Source of the DNA: Asanoa sp. WMMD1127
Lineage (GTDB): Bacteria; Actinomycetota; Actinomycetes; Mycobacteriales; Micromonosporaceae
DNA: 64,000 nt
Assembly: GCF_029626225.1 (NCBI RefSeq)
Contig: NZ_JARUBP010000001.1
Location: 186,001-250,000 of the forward strand
Direction: 5' to 3'
Positions 59,264-64,000 of the stretch are shown one piece after another. The notes under the pieces were generated by a model, which had not been told where the DNA came from, searched no databases, and saw nothing but the letters and a program-made list of their open reading frames with translations. Numbering within the stretch: the first letter of the stretch is position 1; each line of letters begins with the position of its first letter. A program made the translations under genes and the position numbers.

Positions 59264-59960
59264 CCGCGGTGCGCGGCAGCGGAACCGGGTCGAGCGACGG
59301 GATCGGCAGCGGCGCGTCGTCGAATCGGGCCATCCGCGGAGCCTCGCCGACGGCGACGGGCTTCTCGTCGCCGGGCAGTGGCAGCCATTCGACGTGGCGC
59401 CAGAGCAGCTCGCCCTCGGCCAGCGCGGCGTCGGCCAGACCGACCTTCAGGAGGCCCGACTGCTCGTTGGCCGCGAACACGACGAGCACGATGGCGGCCG
59501 GCTCGGCGTCGCCGAGCAGCCGCGGCTCCGCTTCCCCGGCCGCCGCCGGGGGAAACAGCACGTCGGACAGCGTCGGCTGAGCGGGCCCGGCGTCGGAGCC
59601 GAACTGGCCGAGCAGCTCCCGCCGCGTCTTGTTGAGCTTCCGGGCGACGCGCGGGTCGGTCAGGCTCGACGAATCCTCGGCGTAGCGGAACGGCACGAGC
59701 AGACAGCCGTTGAGCAGCACGAGGTGCATGGCGGACCCACGCGGATGAACGATCTCGGCGCCGTCGAGCGGCGCCAGGCGCCGAACGAGCTCCTCGTGCT
59801 GCGCGGGCCACGCGCCGCCGAAGGCGTGCAGGGTGTGCAGACCCGCGGCCGCATGCGCGTCCATCTGGCGAACCACCGCGGCCGCGATCGCCGCCGGCAC
59901 CTCACGCACCACCGCCTCGGCATGCGACCCGAAGCGGTCCGCCAACCAGCTCGATGTCAT
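59256..59960 (-). CDS. Unknown partner gene of the ImmA/IrrE protein
   Basis: From ATG 59960 (site GGGGGA) the product has 234 residues. N-terminal helices (SWLADRFGSHAEAVVREVPAAIAAAVVRQMDAH) lead into a mixed alpha/beta part (IVHPRGSAMHLVLLNGCLLVPFRYAEDSS) and a strand-rich C-terminus (AAIVLVVFAANEQSGLLKVGLADAALAEGELLWRHVEWLPLPG). Cytosolic, no catalytic motif recognised. The 8-bp overlap with the protease gene and strict order suggest a two-gene module: sensor or target upstream, protease downstream. Function unknown. Confidence 0.8.
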   Translation of the reverse strand: MTSSWLADRFGSHAEAVVREVPAAIAAAVVRQMDAHAAAGLHTLHAFGGAWPAQHEELVRRLAPLDGAEIVHPRGSAMHLVLLNGCLLVPFRYAEDSSSLTDPRVARKLNKTRRELLGQFGSDAGPAQPTLSDVLFPPAAAGEAEPRLLGDAEPAAIVLVVFAANEQSGLLKVGLADAALAEGELLWRHVEWLPLPGDEKPVAVGEAPRMARFDDAPLPIPSLDPVPLPRTADE

Positions 59961-60042
59961 GGGTCCCCCGCCCTTTCGCCCAGAACCGCAACCTAACACC
60001 GACGCTTTACTTTCACGCACCTACGCCGCGCCAAACGACCCG

Positions 60043-60365
60043 GCGCAGCCCGGCGCAGGCCGCCCGCCGCCACGAACCGGCACGCCCGGCCCAAGGCCGA
60101 CGCGGCAAGACATCAGCGTGCCACCGCGGACCAGCGCGGACTGGGCACGCCTGCCAGGCTCGACGTGGCAGGCATCAGCGCGCGTCGCCGCGGACTGACA
60201 CGGACCGGGCACGCCCTGACGCGGCAAGACGTCAGGGTGTTTCCCGCGGACCGGCACGCTGGCCCGAGGCCCGACACGGCAAGACGTCAGGGCGTGCCAC
60301 CGCGGACCGGCACGTCCACCCAAGGCCCGACGCGCCAATACGTCAGGGCCCCCCGCGGACCGCGG
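60043..60365. repeat. Degenerate tandem array, period about 56 bp
   Basis: Unit starts at GACGCGGCAAGAC-like sequence fall at 60099, 60162, 60218, 60273 and 60329 (spacings 63, 56, 55, 56), with a partial unit before. Shared cores are CGGCAAGACGTCAGGG and CCGCGGACCGGCACG. Units vary throughout, so no repeat-spacer structure is present. Confidence 0.82.
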
Positions 60366-60416
60366 ATTTTGACACAGACGGCCGAAGGCCGACGCAAGCA
60401 AAGATCTAAGAGCGCA

Positions 60417-60510
60417 GCACCGCGAGCCTGGCAGGGTCGGCCCCCCAGGGCCGGCCCGGTCCCCGGCGGGAGCGACGGTCCGGACCACCGCGAACCCGGG
60501 ACCGGCCTTG
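60417..60510 (-). repeat. Dispersed intergenic repeat, copy B
   Basis: GCACCGCGAGCCTGGCAGGG onward matches 24364-24460 over about 95 bp, including CCGGCGGGAGCGACGGTC. It ends about 10 bp before the stop codon (minus strand) of the Ldt gene at 60520, the same place as copy A relative to snapalysin. Confidence 0.8.
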
Positions 60511-60519
60511 GAGGTTGCT

Positions 60520-61755
60520 CTATTGGTCGGAAAGGGGAATCGCGCTCAGTTCGGCGTATTCGGCGAACGACATGTTCCAGTCGGTCCAGCCGTTGCCGTT
60601 CTGGAGTTTGCGTTCCGTGCCTTTGACGGTGATCGGGTCGCCGATGCGGGTCTGGCCGAAGAGCCATTCGCCGTCTTTCATCGAGACGTTGACGCAGCCG
60701 TGTGAGACGTTGACCGAGCCCTGTTGGCCCTCGGACCACGGCGCCGCGTGGATGAACTCGCCGCCCCAGGTCAGGCGTTGCGCGAAGTCGATGTCGGTGC
60801 GGTAGCCCTCTTCCGGGCCGAGCTCCTCGAACGTGTCGAAGACGGTTTCGCGCTTCTTCTCGATCACGATCATCGTGCCGCTCGACGACGGGGTGGCCTT
60901 CTTGCCGAGGCTGACCTTGATCGTACGGATGACCTTGCCGTCCTTGGTGACCGTCATCCGCTTGGTCCTGTTGTCGACCGTCATCACCAGCGCCGGGCCG
61001 ATCTTGAGGTCGACGGTGAGGTCGTTGCGCAGGTAGGAGCCGTTGCCCAGGGGCAGGCCGCCGGTCTGCAGCTTGTAGTGGACCTTGGTGTTGGCCTTCC
61101 AGAACTCCTTGGGCCGGAAGTGGATCTCGGTCGGGCTGATCCAGGCCCAGGTGCCCTCCTGCGCCGGCTCGGCGGTGACCTTCATCCGGCGCTGCACGTC
61201 GGCGCGGTCGCCCTGCGGGATCGCCTTGCCGAACTTGACGATCATCGGCATGCCGACGCCGACCACCGCGCCGTCGCCCAGGAAGCTGCTGACGGCGACG
61301 GTGTTGCCCGGCTTCTTCATCACCGTGAACGTGCTCTCGGCGGTGGCGGTCTTGCCGTCGTCGCCGGTCGCGCTCACCGTCGCCGTGTAGGTCTTGCCCC
61401 AGTCGAGCGCGCCGGTCGGCAGCCAGCTCTTCTTGTCGGCGGACAGGTTGCCCTCGACCTCTTCGCCGTCGGCCGACTTGACCTCGACGGCGGTCTCGAC
61501 CGCGTCGGTGGTCTCGAAGGCGATCGCGGTGGACGCGGGCACGTTGTTGGCGTCGGCCGCCGGCTCGCTGATCGTCGCCTTGGCCTTGGTGTCGGGCTCG
61601 GCCGGCTGGGACGAGCCGGGTTGGGCACCGTCCTGCCAGGAGCTGTCGTTGCCCTTGCTGCACGCGGCGGTCACAGACAGCAATGCGGCCATCACGGCGG
61701 CTGCCAGCACGACGGCGCGTCGGCGACCGGGGTGGTGCCCTCGGCTGCTCACCAT
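60520..61755 (-). CDS. L,D-transpeptidase lipoprotein (LdtA/B-type), copy 1
   Basis: The 411-residue protein starts at ATG 61755. It has a lipoprotein signal (VVLAAAVMAALLSVTAAC), two Ig-like domains (about 45-135 and 136-245) and a YkuD catalytic domain with GEFIHAAPWSEGQQGSVNVSHGCVNVSMKDGEWLF; Cys of SHGCVN (about 360) is the nucleophile. It makes 3-3 cross-links in peptidoglycan outside the membrane and is the likely target of carbapenems. The C-terminal region NGWTDWNMSFAEYAELS matches mycobacterial Ldt tails. It is a paralogue of the next gene. Confidence 0.95.
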   Translation of the reverse strand: MVSSRGHHPGRRRAVVLAAAVMAALLSVTAACSKGNDSSWQDGAQPGSSQPAEPDTKAKATISEPAADANNVPASTAIAFETTDAVETAVEVKSADGEEVEGNLSADKKSWLPTGALDWGKTYTATVSATGDDGKTATAESTFTVMKKPGNTVAVSSFLGDGAVVGVGMPMIVKFGKAIPQGDRADVQRRMKVTAEPAQEGTWAWISPTEIHFRPKEFWKANTKVHYKLQTGGLPLGNGSYLRNDLTVDLKIGPALVMTVDNRTKRMTVTKDGKVIRTIKVSLGKKATPSSSGTMIVIEKKRETVFDTFEELGPEEGYRTDIDFAQRLTWGGEFIHAAPWSEGQQGSVNVSHGCVNVSMKDGEWLFGQTRIGDPITVKGTERKLQNGNGWTDWNMSFAEYAELSAIPLSDQ

Positions 61756-61785
61756 GAGATCCCCTCATCAAGTCCGTGGTCCGCA

Positions 61786-61799
61786 GTCATGTTGCCCCA
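61786..61799 (-). promoter_or_regulatory. Shared Ldt leader motif, copy 1
   Basis: GTCATGTTGCCCCA on the plus strand (TGGGGCAACATGAC on the minus strand) lies 31 bp upstream of the Ldt ATG 61755. A matching motif lies 28 bp upstream of the second Ldt gene. Confidence 0.55.
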
Positions 61800-61898
61800 A
61801 AGACGCTTCGGGACACGTCACGGTTTCGTGCCGTGTGCGGGAACACGCCAGACGAGTGTACGAACGATCGGGCGCAGCAACGGTACCCGAAAAGGGCG

Positions 61899-63170
61899 TT
61901 AATCGGTGGCCGTCGGTGTCGGGGTGGCGGTGGCGGGCGAGCCCTTCAGGGCGGCGGGAACCGGCAGCGCGCTGCCCTTGATGTAGTCCGACCAGGACAG
62001 GTTCCAGGCTGTCCAGCCGTTGCCGGCCTCGAGCTTGCGCTCCGTGCCCTTGATCGTGATCGGGTCACCGACCTTCGTCTGGCCGAACAACCAGCTCGCG
62101 TTGCCGGGCGCGAGGTTGACGCAACCGTGGGAGACGTTGCGTACGCCCTGGTCGCCGACGGACCACGGGGCCGAGTGGATGAACTCGCCGCCCCAGGTGA
62201 GCCGCTGCGCGAAGTCGATCTCGGTGCGGTAGCCCTCCTCCGGGCCCAGCTCCGCGAACGTGTCGAAGATCGTGTGCTCCTGCTTGTCCATCACGATCAT
62301 CGTGCCGCTGGACGACGGGGTGCTCGGCTTGCCCAGGCTGACCGGGAACGTCTTGACCAGCTTGTCGTTCTTGAGGACCTGCATCTTCTTGGTCTTGTTG
62401 TCGACCTTCATGACGAACTTGTCGCCGATCTTGGCCGTCGCCTTGCGGTCCTGGTCGCCCACGCGTCCGTTGGACAGCGGGATGCCCTCGAGCGCCGCCC
62501 GCACCGTGATCTTCGTGCCGGCCTGCCAGTAGTCCGGCGCGCGGTAGTAGGCCTGCGTGCCGCTGCTGACCCAGTGCCAGACACCGGGCTGCGGCGGGTC
62601 GGTCTGCACGAAGAGCCGACGTTGTACGGCGGCCCGGTCCTTCTTCGGGATGCCAGGGCTGAACTCGACGACGACGGGCATGGCGACGCCGTACGTCTTG
62701 CCGTCGAAGAGGTAGAGGCCCGAGCCGATGTCGTTGCCGGACCGGCCGCGGGTCGAGAAGCTGATCTTCTTCGTCTCGGCCTGGCCGGCGGCGCTGGTGG
62801 CCACGACGGTCGCGGTGTAGCTCATGTCGTACTTCAGCGGCGCGCTCGGCACCCAGGACGACTTGTCGTCGCGCAGGTTGCCCTTGACCGACTTGCCGGA
62901 CTTGTCGGTCAGGGTGACGCTGGTGACCTCGCCGCCGCTTACCTTTGTGCCGATCTCGGTGCTGACCGGCAGGTCCTTCTTCTTGTCAGCCGGCGTGATC
63001 GAGAACTCGAACGGGATTGCCGGGGTGGTGGGCGACGGCGTCGCGTTGACCTTGGGCGCCACGAAGGCGGGCCCTTGCGTGTTGTCACCACCGCACGCGG
63101 AAAGGGCTAACGCCGCGACCGCGAGTGCGGCGGCGATCTTGGCTGCTCGACGTGTCACGAACCGGCTCAT
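61899..63170 (-). CDS. L,D-transpeptidase lipoprotein, copy 2
   Basis: The 423-residue protein starts at ATG 63170. Lipoprotein signal (AAALAVAALALSAC), Ig-like domains (about 45-150 and 151-265), then the YkuD domain with GEFIHSAPWSVGDQGVRNVSHGCVNLAPGNASWLFGQ; the SHGCVN Cys is at about 358. The catalytic domain closely resembles copy 1, while the N-terminal domain has diverged. It also carries a low-complexity tail (PATATPTPTATD). Two Ldts in tandem suggest different timing or sites of 3-3 cross-linking. The genes are 143 bp apart, each with its own leader, so they are probably separate units. Confidence 0.95.
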   Translation of the reverse strand: MSRFVTRRAAKIAAALAVAALALSACGGDNTQGPAFVAPKVNATPSPTTPAIPFEFSITPADKKKDLPVSTEIGTKVSGGEVTSVTLTDKSGKSVKGNLRDDKSSWVPSAPLKYDMSYTATVVATSAAGQAETKKISFSTRGRSGNDIGSGLYLFDGKTYGVAMPVVVEFSPGIPKKDRAAVQRRLFVQTDPPQPGVWHWVSSGTQAYYRAPDYWQAGTKITVRAALEGIPLSNGRVGDQDRKATAKIGDKFVMKVDNKTKKMQVLKNDKLVKTFPVSLGKPSTPSSSGTMIVMDKQEHTIFDTFAELGPEEGYRTEIDFAQRLTWGGEFIHSAPWSVGDQGVRNVSHGCVNLAPGNASWLFGQTKVGDPITIKGTERKLEAGNGWTAWNLSWSDYIKGSALPVPAALKGSPATATPTPTATD

Positions 63171-63499
63171 GATGTCCCCGTTCCTCGCAACCTTGGGGTC
63201 ATCGTGCCCCAGCCACACCCGCTATGTACCTCGATCCGGCAGGGTGCCAGATGCCGTCCATCCCCGCCTCAGCCACACGGCTATCCCTGAGTCCCGAACC
63301 GGTCGGAACCACCCAGTCGTGGCCATTTGTCCGAAGTAACCCCTGCTCAGCGGCCCTTTGGCACTCTGAGTGGAGGTTTGACGGCATTTCGGCGGAACGA
63401 CGACACTCTATCTGCTCGCGATGGACCACCGCAGACCCACCGCCACCAGTTGGAGGACGGGCGGAGGGGCGTGCTAACGTACCTCTCGTTGCCGATCGA
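63171..63499. promoter_or_regulatory. Promoter region between Ldt copy 2 and tRNA-Lys
   Basis: A 329-bp region without a gene. It holds the second shared Ldt leader motif (GTCATCGTGCCCCA, 63198-63211) for the minus-strand gene. For the tRNA, TTGGAG (63450-63455), a 19-bp gap and TGC-TAACGT (63472-63480, extended -10 form) make a good promoter. Confidence 0.6.
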
Positions 63500-63575
63500 G
63501 CGCCGCTAGCTCAACTGGCAGAGCAGCGGACTCTTAATCCGCGGGTTCGGGGTTCGAGTCCCTGGCGGCGCACCA
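63500..63575 (+). tRNA. tRNA-Lys (anticodon CTT)
   Basis: Cloverleaf: acceptor GCGCCGC (63500-63506) pairs with GCGGCGC (63565-63571), followed by discriminator A and an encoded CCA end. The D arm is GCTC-AACTGGCA-GAGC, the anticodon loop CTCTTAA reads CTT, and the T loop has TTCGAGT. 76 nt with CCA. Confidence 0.97.
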
Positions 63576-63585
63576 AAGCTTGTTT

Positions 63586-63621
63586 GGGCGGGCACCGGAA
63601 CGTTGAGTTTCGGTCCCCGCC
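63586..63621 (+). terminator. Terminator hairpin after tRNA-Lys
   Basis: GGGCGGG-CACCGGAA (63586-63600) pairs with TTTCGGTCCCCGCC (63608-63621) with small mismatches, followed by TCATTTGTTTG. It lies 11 bp after the tRNA. Confidence 0.8.
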
Positions 63622-63897
63622 TCATTTGTTTGCGCGGTGCTCAGCCGCAGACCGTCCGTGGGTCGCCATGCGACCAGACCGAGAAGCCGGCCGTCCGATG
63701 TGGTCAGGCAACGCGCCGGAAGCTGATTCGTCCCAATAGCGCCGATGGCCTGGCCGCCTTTTGCACAGATGCACAATGTCTAATGTCACGAGACGGTCTC
63801 GAGGAAATACCTGGTAGTGACAGCTATCGCTCCGCGAGCGAAAGATGCGTCACACGCCCCTGTGTCGCAGGGCGTTCTCCCCTCGGAGGAACCAGAC
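63622..63897. other. Leader region of the last gene, with short stem-loops
   Basis: No gene is supported. CGCTC-CGC-GAGCG (about 63827-63839) and CGCCCCTG/CAGGGCG (about 63856-63875) form stems 20-70 bp upstream of the secreted protein start, in an AT-richer promoter region. The known c-di-AMP riboswitch motifs are not seen. Confidence 0.45.
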
Positions 63898-64000
63898 GTG
63901 ACCAACCCCCAGAACCGGAGACGGCGCGTGGCTGCCGGTCTCCTCGCGACAGTCCTCATGACGGGCCTGTCGACGCTCGCCGTCGGCGTGCCGGCGGCCA
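63898..64000 (+). CDS. N-terminus of a secreted protein (partial)
   Basis: GTG 63898 follows GGAGGA by 6 nt. The 34 visible codons give a classical signal peptide: QNRRRR, a hydrophobic core (AAGLLATVLMTGLSTLAVG) and VPAA near a cleavage site. The rest lies beyond the window, so the function is unknown. A structured leader precedes it. Confidence 0.8.
   Translation, partial: MTNPQNRRRRVAAGLLATVLMTGLSTLAVGVPAA

Larger units (their letters stand above)
59961..60519. other. 560-bp gene-free region of repeats
   Basis: The region between the partner gene and the Ldt stop codon contains the 56-bp degenerate tandem array and the dispersed repeat copy B. No supported gene lies in it. Confidence 0.7.

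Noticed and set aside
60043-60365. CRISPR-like repeat series near 60.1-60.4 kb
   Set aside because: Both the core and the intervening parts vary gradually, spacing is uneven and no cas gene is present.
63750-63897. c-di-AMP riboswitch before the last gene
   Set aside because: Stems are short and the characteristic conserved blocks are not seen.

Overview
The window looks like a chromosomal segment of a high-GC Gram-positive actinomycete, most probably a Micromonosporaceae-type genus (inference, no marker gene is present). The reasons are strongly GC-biased third codon positions, GTG starts and leaderless-looking genes, two copies of the actinobacterial 'conservon' operon, an ECF42 sigma factor, an F420-type LLM oxidoreductase, snapalysin, an AA10 chitin-active monooxygenase and a lysine tRNA with an encoded CCA.

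Layout. 0-5.4 kb: a Ca-binding-repeat protein (cut by the left edge) and a membrane protein, divergent from conservon 1 (cvnA-D). 5.4-10.4 kb: a disturbed zone with a twice-frameshifted UPF0158 pseudogene, a complete IS256-family element and an 82-bp tandem array inside an open frame. 10.4-23.6 kb: ordinary metabolism and stress genes (AAA ATPase, DDAH, drug efflux, SDR/AraC, YCII-ECF42 sigma pair with its own promoter, TrmO, quinone reductase behind a MerR-type promoter, phosphatase). 24-36.9 kb: secreted protease, RNase HI, SRPBCC-TetR pair, a divergent MFS/FAD-monooxygenase pair with twin palindromes, a lower-GC membrane-protein islet, and a split LLM/ABC uptake cluster with a solute-binding lipoprotein. 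37-41.6 kb: conservon 2. 41.6-48.4 kb: Tat-exported isomerase-like protein, thiol transferase, MFS efflux behind a second MerR-type promoter, hydrolase, and an IS5-family element inserted exactly at two convergent stop codons. 48.5-58.1 kb: secreted proteins, DUF305 lipoprotein, LPMO, a lone ctaD, a TetR/FAD-hydroxylase pair, an acetate-channel-like protein and a ThuA/Gfo-Idh pair. 58.1-64 kb: a HTH-ImmA/IrrE protease with an overlapping partner, a degenerate repeat field, two tandem L,D-transpeptidase lipoproteins, tRNA-Lys and the start of another secreted protein.

How genes work together. The two conservons each encode a membrane NIT-HAMP histidine-kinase-like protein, a roadblock/LC7 protein, a DUF742 protein and a small Ras-like GTPase, expected to form a membrane G-protein-like complex. 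Several regulator-target pairs can be read from operator-like palindromes: TetR with SRPBCC, TetR with a FAD hydroxylase, twin palindromes between an MFS and a monooxygenase, and a 26-bp inverted repeat between a sugar isomerase-like gene and a thiol transferase. Cell-envelope functions (two Ldt enzymes, secreted proteins) cluster at the right end.

Most unusual items: (1) the IS5 insertion that keeps both overlapping stop codons and borrows its own stop from the target; (2) the 82-bp array whose length is not a multiple of three and stays open in all plus-strand frames; (3) a roughly 95-bp sequence placed just after the stop codons of two unrelated secreted-protein genes 36 kb apart; (4) two TTGACC-N19-GATC(A/C)T promoters with spacer palindromes and apparently leaderless genes; (5) the ImmA/IrrE protease-partner gene pair. 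Nothing here is a complete secondary-metabolite cluster, prophage or CRISPR system.
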